Translations under genes and position numbers: made by a program
Shown: positions 32,101 through 43,022 of the stretch, in pieces
Layout: the number at the start of each line of letters is the position of its first letter
Numbering within the stretch: the first letter of the stretch is position 1
NCBI GenBank assembly: GCA_001661515.1
Contig: LUVW01000039.1
Coordinates: forward strand, 1-64,000
From: Capniomyces stellatus
Taxonomy: Eukaryota; Kickxellomycota; Harpellomycetes; Harpellales; Legeriomycetaceae
Length of the DNA: 64,000 nucleotides
Direction of reading: 5' to 3'
Notes under the pieces: generated by a model
What the model saw: the letters and a program-made list of their open reading frames with translations, nothing else
Told to the model about the DNA's origin: nothing
Database searches by the model: none

Positions 32101-33783
32101 GGGAAAGATTATATCAAGGATTATGGAAAAGATTATAGGTATGGAGATTATGATTATGATTACGAGTACAAGGATAGAGAAGGCAGATATAGAGGAAGAG
32201 AACTGGAAAAGTACAGAGACAAGTACAGGGATGTAATAAGGGACAGAGATCGGGTTCGTGACAGTGAAAGATACAGAGATCAGTACAGGTACAGCGAAAG
32301 AGATAGAGATAGAGACAGAGAAAGAGACTACATGGGAGGATATTCAAAAGGATACATTTATGATTACGACTACAAAAGAGAAAGTCATGTAACTTATGAT
32401 AGTGAAAGGTACACCCATAAACAGGAAAAGGAAAAGGAAAAGGAAAAGGAAAATCAAGAAAAGGAAAAGGAAATAAACAACATTGATAATAAAAATAAAA
32501 GCTTTTATAGTGATGCTGATGTTGATGTAGTTGGGGAAACTGACGGTGATTTAGATGTTGATGTAGATGTTGATGTAGATGTTGATGTAGATGGTGAGTT
32601 GGATCTAGATGTGGATATAATGACTGTTACTGCAGGCTCACATTTGACCAATTCTTTAAACAAAGAACAAGTACAAGTAGTTGCGAGTTCAGAATCAGGA
32701 TTAGGATTAGGATTAGGATTAGGATTAGGATTAGGATTAGGATTAGAATCAGGTTCAGGTTCAGGTTCAGGTTCAGGGACCAGTTCAGAAGCAATGAGTG
32801 TCTGTTCAAACAGAATTGTTGCCCTTTCCACCAATCACTCACCCACAGCAGAACTACAACAGTCCGAAGCAACAAGCCTGGGTTCTCAGTTAGTCGACCC
32901 ATCAACAACCAGCAATGAAAGCGAAAGTGGTAGGGATTCTGGTTTCCACCAATCAGATCCAGTAAATCAGTACGTCCAATCACATTCACAGCATCAATAC
33001 CAACAAAGTCAATACCAAAATCAACAAAATCAACATCAAAATCAAAATCAAAATCAAAATCAAAATCAAAATCAAAATCAAAATCAAAATCAAAATCAAC
33101 TGAACAGTGCTAGCAGCACCTCACAACCAGCCAACTACTACTACGCGTCTAAACACTATGGGTCGTATGATAATGCCAACTCGAGCGTTTCAAGTCCTCG
33201 TGACCATTCGCGTTTTGGTTCAAGAAACAGTTACAACTCACCACGTGACTATGACACTAGTGTAAATACCCAAACTACAACTTCTGCTACCATTACTAGT
33301 ACTAATACTAATACTGATACTACAATTACTACTGCTGTTGCTGCTACAACTACAACTACAACTACAACTACTGCTGCTATTACAACAACAGATTATACAA
33401 CAACAAATCAACCAACAATATACAATACCAATGTCGGGTTAAACAAAATTAATTTACCTCAACAACAACAACAACAACAACATCATCATCATCAATATCA
33501 ACAACAACAATATCAACAACATCATCAGATTCAGCAACAAAATTTGGTTCATCCTGCTATCGAATTTGCCAACAAGGCTTCCTTGCAATTCTCTATTGAA
33601 ACCAACAAGTTCGAGTCCGATATGCAAGCTCTCTTTGCTACTGAACTGTCCTTGTCTACCAAAACCAGAAACTCTGCCTTTGATTTGGCTCTTGCCAACT
33701 GGGAAGTCCAACGCCTTGATGACCGCGCCATGCTTGCTAAACAACAACTCACCAACATTGATTCCTTTAGCTCTTATCCATAA
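29104..33783 (+). CDS. Giant low-complexity protein with RS/RD repeats, GLGS array and a unique C-terminus
   Basis: One uninterrupted frame of 1559 residues from CAGATGG. Order: Glu/Lys-rich start (1-75), a region of RDRDIVRDRD-type repeats (about 140-245), Gly/Tyr/Arg-rich, an acidic Lys/Glu stretch, an RS-like region with RSRSR units (about 480-575), then a perfect Gly-Leu-Gly-Ser array (about 585-915), more Lys/Glu and Tyr/Asp/Arg repeats, runs of VD, GL, NQ, Thr and Gln/His, and finally about 80 residues that look like a folded or coiled segment (EFANKASLQF to LAKQQLTN). RS and RD repeats are typical of nuclear RNA-processing proteins, so a nuclear role is plausible, but no catalytic or RNA-binding domain is visible. 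The frame stays open through many repeat types on this strand only in this phase, which supports real coding. The family is not recognised. Confidence 0.7.
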   Translation: MEGVEPKKEEKGIEKEKGIEKETENEIETETRMEKEESKEKAREMLGKEEAEIVIEEGENEEGLETKEEIDVGGMSPVKTRVEDWYYQGNSRWETESREGYYKREEDRASRSEEFDKEDAGYRKRYENARYDRERTRVRDREYERGDRDRDIVRDRDIVRDRDIVRDRDRVRDRVRDRDIVRDRDIVRDRDIVRDRDIVRDRDIVRDRDIVRDRDIVRDRVRDRDRVRDRDRDRDRDRYSYKYGGRERIRESEPEGRGGYGYSKYGDRTRGGYNDGYRGNKDVGGVGVYRERYEERYSDRCSEGYREGRYERYGDKYEERSESEYRSGKLEDYIDEKAKDKDNDIKVNVEVGVEMEMEMGDVEENKEGVKAEGGLVESKEEQEKQVDIESMEKKENVEEEDGREDMAKASTKEERKEEEEEVNIEDEIEEGETDGMEDEDYEEEKKEKGEKKEIEKEIEKEMEIKRIEPQGVEIPRSISGSGSKVRSRERERERERERERERMRIKQRSRSRSIRSRSRSRLKSRVRSRVRSRSRSRVRSRSRSRVRSRIRSRIRSISRSVSGSRSSSRSRVIKDGDRTRIELGLGSGLGSGLGSGLGSGLGSGLGSGLGSGLGSGLGSGLGSGLGSGLGSGLGSGLGSGLGSGLGSGLGSGLGSGLGSGLGSGLGSGLGSGLGSGLGSGLGSGLGSGLGSGLGSGLGSGLGSGLGSGLGSGLGSGLGSGLGSGLGSGLGSGLGSGLGSGLGSGLGSGLGSGLGSGLGSGLGSGLGSGLGSGLGSGLGSGLGSGLGSGLGSGLGSGLGSGLGSGLGSGLGSGLGSGLGSGLGSGLGSGLGSGLGSGLGSGLGSGLGSGLGSGLGSGLGSGLGSGLGSGLGSGLGSGLGSGLGSGLGSGLGSGLGSGLGSGLGSGLGSGLGSGLGFENEETKKDEPDQKEEKEIDVVNTETKEDIKEIEIEKEKEKEKEKEETNSSYGYDRDRQDRGLVYDHEHSYKTKSRYKSSTEMSYGKDYIKDYGKDYRYGDYDYDYEYKDREGRYRGRELEKYRDKYRDVIRDRDRVRDSERYRDQYRYSERDRDRDRERDYMGGYSKGYIYDYDYKRESHVTYDSERYTHKQEKEKEKEKENQEKEKEINNIDNKNKSFYSDADVDVVGETDGDLDVDVDVDVDVDVDGELDLDVDIMTVTAGSHLTNSLNKEQVQVVASSESGLGLGLGLGLGLGLGLESGSGSGSGSGTSSEAMSVCSNRIVALSTNHSPTAELQQSEATSLGSQLVDPSTTSNESESGRDSGFHQSDPVNQYVQSHSQHQYQQSQYQNQQNQHQNQNQNQNQNQNQNQNQNQNQLNSASSTSQPANYYYASKHYGSYDNANSSVSSPRDHSRFGSRNSYNSPRDYDTSVNTQTTTSATITSTNTNTDTTITTAVAATTTTTTTTTAAITTTDYTTTNQPTIYNTNVGLNKINLPQQQQQQQHHHHQYQQQQYQQHHQIQQQNLVHPAIEFANKASLQFSIETNKFESDMQALFATELSLSTKTRNSAFDLALANWEVQRLDDRAMLAKQQLTNIDSFSSYP
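30856..31845 (+). repeat. 12-bp perfect minisatellite (TTAGGGTCAGGA)n, 82.5 copies
   Basis: The unit TTAGGGTCAGGA is repeated without visible variation over 990 bp and encodes Leu-Gly-Ser-Gly. Every unit holds one TTAGGG hexamer, 83 in all. Flanking shorter GGATTA and TCAAGA repeats suggest how it arose. Confidence 0.97.
33018..33100 (+). repeat. CAAAAT hexamer run
   Basis: About a dozen CAAAAT units encode an Asn-Gln run in the giant low-complexity protein. Confidence 0.9.
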
Positions 33784-34129
33784 ATAACTCTTACTATTCA
33801 TTCTTTTATTCCCTTGTCATTTATTTATGCATTCCAACTCGTTTTGATTTATACAAGCTAAATAAATCCAACAATACAAAGTTTCAACATGTTTGTATGT
33901 GTTCTCTCTTTATAGTTAAAGTTTGAATTTTATTTATTACGATTAAAACACATATAAAGAAAAGTTTGATATTAGAAAGAAAAATAAAGGAAATGGAAAA
34001 TAAAATAATCAAATAAAATCAAAACTTGAAAACTTGAAAACTAGAATCAGATTTCTTTTATATTAAATTTCCTTCATTTTTCTTTACCAACTACTAATAG
34101 TTTTGTTTATATAGGTTATTATTGATCAT
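33784..34129. other. Convergent 3' intergenic region
   Basis: AT-rich; 3' flanks of the giant protein gene and of eL21. Nothing else seen. Confidence 0.6.
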
Positions 34130-34735
34130 TTAAATCAAAGTATCGTATGGGATTGGAGCAAGAGTGATTGGTGCATTCTTCTTGGTTGAAACCAATGTAG
34201 CAACACGTGGTTGTTCTGGTTGACGCTTAAGAGTAATACGTTCTAAATAAATATAAACACAAAATAAATATAACAAAAGAGTTGGTATTATTAACACTGT
34301 TCAATGATAAGTGTAGTTGTTATAACAGCAGTTAATAATAGAATCAAAAAAACAAAGTTACTAACCTCCTGTTTCACGGGCAGTCTTGATCTTGGCATAG
34401 TTCTCCTTAACACGGCGCAAGAAATCGTCACGGCACTTGGAGTGCTTGATGTGTTCAATGCGGATGTTAACACGCTTTTCAATATAACGTGATCTAACCT
34501 TCTTGTTGATGATAACTCCAACTGCTGACTTGGTAACGTTGTAAACAATACCGGTCTTTCCGTGGTAGAATTTGTGTGGCATACCCTTTTGGACTGATCC
34601 GTCAGCCTTGATGTCAACAATATCTCCGACCTTGTAGATGTGCATGTAGGTAGACAGCTTGACTGGTCCCTTCTTGCGGAAGTCCTTGGAGAACATGTGA
34701 CGCGTACGAGCGCGATAACCGAATGAGTGAGGCAT
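34130..34735 (-). CDS. RPL21: 60S ribosomal protein eL21
   Basis: Two exons, 34735-34366 and 34242-34130, joined in phase 1 (intron GTTAGT...TTTAG); 160 residues, exactly the family length. It is a structural protein of the large cytosolic ribosomal subunit. Matching stretches include [66 protein letters not shown] and the C-terminal [17 protein letters not shown]. Codon usage is visibly more biased (many GGT, AAG, GTC) than in neighbours, as expected of a highly expressed gene. A long pyrimidine-rich stretch lies directly upstream of the start. Confidence 0.98.
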
Positions 34736-37700
34736 TTTTTATATCTATTTATACATTACATTACAATACAATACCACTCTTGTTTTAGTTTTATTTTTTT
34801 ATTCTTTTCTCCTTTTTTCTTTTTCTATTTCTCTCTATACACACACAAACACACACACTACATAATGCCATGTTTATACATGTACTTCTTCAACCACTAG
34901 GCTCAAACATTTACTCCTTTATTTGCCTTCTTTTTTTACTTTAAATCATTTATAACTCACTACCACTCTCCCCACTCTCCATCTTTCTTACACCTCCATA
35001 AAATAAAAACTCCATTGCTGTAACTCTTATTTCTATTTTTAAGAAATAAATCAACTATCCACTATTATTCCACCTCAAACTTCTCGGATCAACTGTCTAA
35101 AATAAGCCAACCCGATCTCGATTCTGACTTTAATCTTCATAATCTTCTTTACTCTTTTCCACTTGCAAACTAACTAAATCTCTCCTTCTCTTTCTCATAA
35201 GCTTTCCTTTACTGTAGTTCTGTGTATATGTATACTTTGTTTATAATATGGTTTGTTGTACTTACGTTGTTTATCGACCTAAGCAAAAAAAAAAATTCAA
35301 TTATTTTTACCTACTGGGTACAATGGAACAGAAAGGGTGGGTCAATTTTACTCTATCTAAATAAATCTAATACATTAATTTCCTTTTAATTTTTTCCTTT
35401 TTTTTTTCTCTTCCTTTTCTCTTATTTCATTTCATTTTCTTTACTTTTTTTCCCCATTTACCTTTTTTTTCAATTTTTTTTTTCCTTCTAATTCTTACCT
35501 GCTTATTTTCTCTTTTGCTTTTTTTCTAATTTCATTTTCTCGCTTGTTTAGTGGGTAAATAGCTTTTTTTTGGTTTGCGTCGAAATATTTTTTTTATATT
35601 TACCATTTAAAAAAATTTTATACTGCAAGCTAAATTTTATCAACGAATTAATTCATCTGAATAATCTCCCTAATCATCATTTTTCTAAAAGTTTTTTTTT
35701 ATAATTTGTTTTTCCCTGCAATTAAAAAGCGCTAATGTTGATTTTGTTATTAATTCTCTGAATGTAAATATTCCCCTACAAATCCAAAATCTTTGTTTTT
35801 TTTTTCCTATTTGCTACTTTTTCTTTATTTATTTTTCAAAGTCTTTATTGGTAAGCCAATTGCTAGTTAAAAATATCACTAACTTCTTAAAACCTTATTC
35901 CGTTCGTTTTAAAACGGGATGCCGCTGTTGATTCGGCTGCTATTGGACAACATACACTCCACTTTTGAGTTTCTCTTACCCAACCACCAAGCTTACCTAT
36001 TCTCAATATCTCTATCATATGCTGCTCATCCCTCCCCACCCCCCACAATATCCGATAAAGTTTACAACCTTTGGCACCAAGCAACCAGACTCGTAACCAA
36101 ATTGCGACGTTAAAGTCAGGCTCTGCTATTTACAGCCGCTGCAAACCAACCATTCTTGCACAATCAACTCCAACTGCCTTAAAACGGCACACACGGTCTT
36201 GATTCTTGAATGTATGCAAACACATCTGGACTCGTGTAAATAGTGCAATGATACCACGCCCATTGAATATCAAACATGTACAATATCTTTGGCCAAATCC
36301 CAAATTATCATCCGCACTCTAACATTGCCACATCCACACCTCCATCCCTTTTCTGTTCACTTGGGCTGGGCCAAATATGTGCTCAAATCCTGCATTTACG
36401 CTACTTTGATCAGAAATGGCCATTAAAAGATATCATTTCCAGAATTACTGGACGTTATGTTTCAGCACTAGTCCTTGTGTTGTCATTTAGCCAACTCTTG
36501 CCTTGATTATGTTATTTTTTACTCATTTAAGCAAACCACATTGCTAGAAGAACAATATCAGCAAAAAATAAAGAATCCAATTCCAAGAAAAACAGCACTC
36601 GTTTAAAAACAATTAAAATGAGAGCTTATTGGCTATATAATCAGCATTTAATAAAAGTGATATAAAACTCACCCGACACACAATTATATTTTTTAAATGT
36701 ACAGTTTGCTTTAATTAATCAAATAGTTTGCAACAATAGATTATTATTGGATTTGTAATAGCTGCTTTAATTATGTTGTCGAATAAAAGCAATGCAATAA
36801 TAAAGCCGTTTTTCGAAACATTATATTATTTAATCAAACCAGACTAGGAAGACCAATAAGAGCCATTGCTGGTTTAGTGTACACTTTGGCAATTTTCTTA
36901 TTTTTTTTCCTGAAAGCTGGCAGTTGGCTGGAGAAACCAAACTAAAGTTCCAGACTGAAAAAAAAATAACAATAAACAAGTGGACAGTAGTAAAAGTAAA
37001 CTCAAATGTACTACTTATCTGTACAATGTACTAGATTTAACATTGATAAAGTGTTCAAATAAAAATGAAAAGAAATTGCGGTTTTAACCATTTGAAAAAA
37101 GCGGAAAGCGACTAAATGTAATTATTTCGACAAGGATAACATTTCCAGCCATTAAACAAAGTATTAATTGGACCGTCAAAAGTTGATTTGCTAAATGCAA
37201 ATTCTACTTCAATTATAGAAACAGAAATAGCCTACTTCTATAGGCCAACACAAAATAATCAACAGACAAATGAATACATTTCAATTGTAAACCCAAAGTC
37301 CAAAAGCTAATTATACTCGTCAAACTAGAAAAGCTCAAATTTTGAGATCTTGAAAAATGCGAGTTTTTTTTTAGTTTCTTTTGTCTTTGAAGACTTGAGA
37401 GGGTTTTGACACTTTGATAACTTTGACTAAATTCACCTCAGAAAACAGTAATACGACCGGAAGCTTCAAGGAAAAACAGCAAAAAAAAAAAAAAACCTTA
37501 AACAAAAAGTTCAAATTTGACCCAACACATTTGCCTACCACTACCATATTTCAAAGCAGGGAAAGAAAATTAAAAAATAAAGGAAGTTAGAATAAATCGT
37601 AGCCAAATGAAATGGAAATTAAAGAAAAGACCAATAATAGCTTGATATTTTATTTTATCGAGTAGGGAAGATTATGGGCTTAAAAAAAAAAATTGTTGAA

Positions 37701-38042
37701 AGGAAAATTAAATGGGTTAAAAAAAAACGATATAGAAAAAAAAAAGTTGCAAAGGCGAAAACCTTATGGTATAGCGTCATGGCAAATAAAGGAATTTATG
37801 AAAAGAAAAGCAAGGCAAAAAAAAAAAAGAGGAAAAAAAAAAAAATTAAAAGCAAAAAAATCAAATAGTACAGAAAAAAAAAAGGTAGTTTTTTGAATTT
37901 AGGTGGAATAGTGGTGGTAAATATTGAAAAATCTCTTTTATTTAATCCATAAGCAAATATATATTAAAAAAATAAAGATTTTTTTTTTATAGTTTGTTTA
38001 GTATCAGAAGGTTAAAATAAACAAAGTACAAGGTCGATAAAT
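34736..38042. other. Long divergent intergenic region between two ribosomal-protein genes
   Basis: About 3.3 kb. The first kilobase is CT-rich on the + strand (34780-35600), which is purine-rich on the eL21 sense strand, and the rest is AT-rich. Two modest frames (35919-36113 and 36276-36506) and a Lys-rich A-tract frame (37674-37868) show no recognisable motif. No RNA gene was identified by eye. Promoter sequences for both ribosomal genes are presumably here. Confidence 0.5.
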
Positions 38043-38941
38043 ATGCCACCAAGAAACTGTAGTAAGACCAACAAGGTCCCACGTCGTCCTTTCGAAAAGG
38101 AGCGTTTAGATCAGGAACTCAAGTTGTGCGGAGAATACGGACTCCGAAACAAGAGAGAGATCTGGAGAGTTGCTTATACTTTGTCCAACATCCGTCGTGC
38201 TGCTCGTGAGCTTTTGAAACTCGATGCTAAAGATGCAAGACGTCTGTTTGAAGGTAATGCTTTGATCCGTCGTTTGATCCGTATTGGTGTGCTCGATGAG
38301 ACCAAGGCCAAACTTGATTACGTCTTGTCCCTCCGTGTTGAGGATTTCTTGGAGAGAAGACTCCAAACTCAAGTTTTCAAGCTTGGACTTGCCAAATCAG
38401 TTCATCATGCTCGTGTTCTCATCCGTCAACGTCACATCAGGTAAATAAAAGAAGCATTTAAATATGTATATATTATATTTATTTGGTACTGGACTGTTTA
38501 CTTGCGGGGGAGGTGAATATGGTTGACTTTTTTATTGGCAAAAAGGCTATTTAACAGTTGAATGAAAAGAGTGAAAAAAAATTAATATTATTTTTGCTTT
38601 GATGAAGAGGGGGAGTGGATATGAGGGGTTTTATTTGAGGGTTAAATTTTAACAGCAAAGAAAATAAGGGAGGGAAAAAAAATAAAAAAGTAAAAGCAAA
38701 AAATACAGTAACAATACTAATATAGATGATAAAAATATATAAATATGGCTGTGTTAATAGAGTTGGTAAGCAATTGGTTAACGTACCAAGTTTTGTTGTC
38801 CGTTTGGATTCGCAAAAGCACATTGACTTTGCCTTGACCTCACCATTCGGAGGTGGACGTCCAGGTCGCTGCAAGAGAAAGAACCTCAAGAACGCAGCCA
38901 ACCGTGCCGCCCATGAAAATAACGATGAAGATGACGAATAG
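38043..38941 (+). CDS. RPS9: 40S ribosomal protein uS4 (RPS9)
   Basis: Two exons, 38043-38440 and 38761-38941 (phase 2; AG|A restores Arg in HIRVGKQ); 192 residues, within the usual 185-195. It is an early-binding protein of the small cytosolic subunit and part of the mRNA entry region. Matching segments: [40 protein letters not shown], the S4 RNA-binding domain spanning the intron ([20 protein letters not shown], then [17 protein letters not shown]) and [13 protein letters not shown], with a short acidic tail. Ribosomal-type codon bias is clear in exon 1. The 320-nt intron holds nothing recognised. Confidence 0.98.
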
Positions 38942-39462
38942 ATTTTAAACAATTAACTAAATATTGTTTAAATATATTTTAATAACATCCTGGGCTTTTT
39001 AATAATAATAAAGATTTTCAAACTATTGTACTGTACTGTACTGTACTTTACTGTTCTGTTCTGTTCTGTTCTGTTCTGTTCTGTTCTGTACTGTACTGTA
39101 ATTTACTGTGTTGTGCTTTAAGCAAGTTGAACAGCAGCTAATAGTATATTAATGATACTATTATCAATGCCAAAAATCACCCATGGTAATGAGAAGAAGA
39201 AAAAGGGCTTAACACAAATACTCTATATAATGATATATATAACGGTGAATGATGGTGCATATTATGATATATAAATGTATATGGCTATATATGATGACTA
39301 GTAACAGTACTATCAAAGTTTATTAGGAATAAATTGAACAAGAAAAAAAAAGTAATAACAGTGGTAGTAGTAGTAGTTGGAAATATAGACACACTTTACA
39401 AAAGAAAAGTATAGAGCAAAATTAATGTATTTTTGATTGGATTGGATTGGATTGGATTGGAT
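38942..39462. repeat. Convergent intergenic DNA with pentanucleotide microsatellites
   Basis: Contains a CTGTA/CTGTT pentamer run (about 39030-39102) and a GATTG run (about 39434-39461) that reaches the SLU7 stop codon. Confidence 0.8.
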
Positions 39463-41711
39463 TTAAGGGTTGTTGACAGGGACGCAGTAAGAGTTTTTGA
39501 CATGGAGTTGGCAGCACTTATAGCCCCATTTCCCAGCATTCCAGTAAGAGCCCCAGACAGAGGAGTGGTTGTTTAAGTAGTTATCCTCAGTGTACCTGGA
39601 CTTTGGAACAGTGCGTTCCTGGCCCTTGATGACGTTTCCGTACCGGGAGTACTCGACGTACCTTTCCTCCTGGGCCAGTTTGGAGATGTCCGAATCGACG
39701 AGGTGTTCTTCGCCGCCATATTTTTCCAGAATAGACTTTTTGGTTTTTTCTTTCAAGTCGTCTTTTTTCAGGTCAAATTGTTTCCTCATAAGTACGGTTT
39801 GTGTGGGGTTTGCTTGCAAGTGCACGCGGTCGTTTCCTCTTTCGCTGGCTTCCCAGGCATACATCTGCATCTTGGACACTTCTGGAGCATCTCCTGATGC
39901 GTGTGCAAAGTTATCTCCAGCATATGCAACCTACAGGCAAAAATAAAAGCATTAAATAGGGGGTTTGTTTCTTTGTTTATTTATTTATTGGTTTTCTATC
40001 TAGTGGAATACTGTTAATAGTGCAAACAAAACTTGTGATTTACCTCTTTGGGATCTTTTCCAACATATGGATTCTCACGCATAGACCGTGACTTTGGATC
40101 GTAGTAGGCAGACTCGAGCTCCAAGTTCCGCAGATACTTTGCCGTATCTTCTCTGATTCTACTCTCGCCAATTTATGTACATATTACAATTATTTTTTCT
40201 TTTTTTCTTTCAGTCAAGTTCAATCCATAAAGATAAATAATATCATAATGACATGGTAAATATGAAGGAAAAAAAAAAGGTAATATCAGCACCAATCAGA
40301 TGCGTTTATCCTAGTATAATTGACAAGGTCTACTTTACCTTAAATTTCTGATTGTGGTTCTGGACTTTAAATCTATTTTTTGTCCTGGCATATCAATTCG
40401 CTCTGCATACTTGTCCTCATCCCCATTATCCTCGTCACTCGACCCCAGCTGCTTCTCTATATCCTCAACTGTTCCCGACACAATAGCCTTATCCAGCTCT
40501 TCAGCCTTTCGTTTTTTACGAGCTTCTTCAATCAATTCCCACTCTATTCCAAACAAAAAAAAAATATCAATAACATTTTTACTATTCCAATTTCAATTTC
40601 AACATTTATATATATATTTATATATTTTTTGCTTTCAGTTACTCACCTTCAATTTGCTTTGCGTGTTGTCTAGAATCATACCCATTCCATCTATCCCGTT
40701 TCTTTTCAAAATCAAAATCTACCTCGTTAACAACTTCGTCCGCCTAATTATCAATCACCAAACATTTAATGTTATCATTGATGTTAATGTTTTAGTTTTA
40801 GTTTTAGTTTTGGCCCATTAATACCATTTATTTATTTATTTATTCTTTTAATGACATTATAAACTCTGTCCGTTTATATCCAAATATCCAAATATCCAAA
40901 TATCCAAATATCCAAATATCCAAATATCCAAATGCCTGCTGATTTGATTTGATTTGATTTGATTTGATTTGATTTGATTTGATTTGCTTTGCTTTGCTTT
41001 GCTTTGCTTTGCTTTATCCTACCTTCATATCCTTGCCTGTCCACTTTGCTCCCTTTTTCCTAGGTCGCTCCACACAATCCTTGGTTTTATGGGTTTTCGC
41101 TCCACAGTTTTCACATGCTCCCTTTCTAAACTTGGTTGATACCTCGCCCTAATTGCCCATTTTCAACCAATCAAAACAACTGTTATTCACCTTCCACACC
41201 GTACCTACCCCCTGACTCTTGGTATTATTACTCTACATTAACCGTTTTTCCAGTCTCGAAAACGTCTGATCTTTTCTGCTTTTCATTTTTTCTTCTTTTC
41301 TTTATTCTCTTATTGTCTACATACCTTTTTCGCGCCTCGCTCGTACCACGTTTTAGGGTCTGCTTTTACAACTGGCATCAGGTTTCTTTGATGCTTCAAT
41401 CCCGCTCTATTATCACTGGCATACCCTATTTATTCCATACAGCAATACCAACTTTAACTTGAATTCAAACTTCAATTCCAAACAGCTTATTTCACTAATC
41501 CTTCTTCATTCCAACTTTTGACTTGAAATTTTGGCTTTTAAAACCAACACTACTTATAATCTCTTACATGGTGCATCAGCCATGAATTGCGGGATATGTG
41601 GATTGATTTCGTTTCCTTCATCGTCTAATTCTGCTGGCGCATTTCCTGCCTTTCTAGCCGCATCTAAATCCTTTTGCTTTCGATACTCTTCCCTACTCAG
41701 TTTGGGGCCGC
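39463..41711 (-). CDS. SLU7: Pre-mRNA splicing factor SLU7 (5' end unresolved)
   Basis: Exons: 41711-41568, 41425-41325, 41148-41023, 40743-40647, 40543-40339, 40158-40044, 39930-39463; every junction keeps phase. It is a second-step splicing factor that holds the 3' splice site in the spliceosome. Seen: [52 protein letters not shown], the CCHC zinc knuckle [14 protein letters not shown] (CX2CX4HX4C) followed by [15 protein letters not shown], then [20 protein letters not shown] and [20 protein letters not shown], and the C-terminal [16 protein letters not shown]. About 418 residues are recovered. The first codons, including the ATG, must lie in a small exon upstream of 41711 (phase 1) that I could not place. 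Introns contain GATTT, GCTTT and ATATCCAA repeats. Confidence 0.95.
40875..41016. repeat. Intronic microsatellites ATATCCAA, GATTT and GCTTT
   Basis: Three successive tandem arrays inside one SLU7 intron: about six ATATCCAA units, then about nine GATTT units, then about six GCTTT units. Confidence 0.9.
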
Positions 41712-43022
41712 CTACATTATTTAAACAAACTCATGTTAGTCGGTCTCTTTTTATATATTGCCCGACTCTTTTTATATATTGACCTGATTTATAGGCTTGG
41801 AAACAAAAATCTGACACCGATTCTATTCAGTTTTTATTGCTCTTAGCTCCATTGACACAATCCTTGTTCAAAGTAAAGCAAAGCAAACAGCCAAGTCTAT
41901 ACACATAACAACACCTCCCTCCAAGTTTACCTACTTTTGTACATTATCTGTTAGTTGTGCGTCTGTGTAGTTATACTCGATATCCTATCCAAGAACTTTC
42001 TGGCAACTTTTCGTTGAAATTTAAAACTGAAACACGTTGATATTATACAATTATAATAAGCTCAACGGCAATTCAATAGAGAAATGAATTGAAAATGTAG
42101 TATAGTGTTTGGTTTAATAATAGCGTGGTACTTTTTAAACAAAATATACTTCTTTTGTTTGCATTTAAAGAGTAAAAGCAAAAACAAAGCAAAAAAAAAA
42201 TAGTGATATAAACTAGTCGCATAATATAAATAAGCAATCAGTTAGTATTTGAGCGTGAATTTGACCAAGATTTGAAGCGCAATTATTGATGGAAAAAAAA
42301 TATAAAAAAAATTCAAGGTAATTTGTTCAATTTTGAACCAACTTTTCCAAGAGAATATTTAATTAAACATTAGAATGTAGAGCAATAATAGTAAAGTAAA
42401 AATTATAATTAAAAGAAACAGCAAATGCCCGGTAAACAAAATAAAATTCCAGATAATTCTGGGATGTGCTTGGGAGGAAAAGAGTAAAATTACCAAACAA
42501 AAAATACCTCTGCCAATTGGTGGAATAAAAGTAAAAGTTGGTTTTAAAATCAAGCAAAAACCTCGAAATCCAAACCTTCTAGATTTCAAATTTCAAAAAT
42601 AACACAAACTTTTTTTTTTTTTTCCTGGTTAAAGTGGTTAAAATAGTAAGCTGATTTCAGATAAAGATATTGGAATGATTGTGCCAAATCAATGCAAAAT
42701 ATTTACATTGATTGAAAAGCAATTATTTGAAAAATTCAGCTTGAAAAAAATATTAAAAAAAAACTGCTAAAAAGTTGTGGTTGGGTGTTAGAGCGTAATT
42801 AGGAATTTTAAAGTGGTAGTTGACACAAGAATTAAAAGCAAAAGAAAAGCAGGACAAAGATTTATAGCACTTTGATTCTGCACCTGATAAACTAGATTAG
42901 ATTGATTTGTGTTGGATTTACCTTGTCAATTTGGTATACCTTGCTTTTTATCTTTTATCCTTTTTTTTCCCTTTTGTTTGTTGATTTTGAAATTTATAAT
43001 AGTAGACACGGGATATTACAAA
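41712..43022. other. Divergent intergenic region
   Basis: Lies between SLU7 (-) and uL4m (+). It probably includes the unplaced first exon of SLU7. Otherwise AT-rich with no motif recognised. Confidence 0.5.

Noticed and set aside
37674..37896. Lys-rich frames
   Set aside because: They follow from poly-A-rich DNA, two frames are open at once, and no domain is visible.
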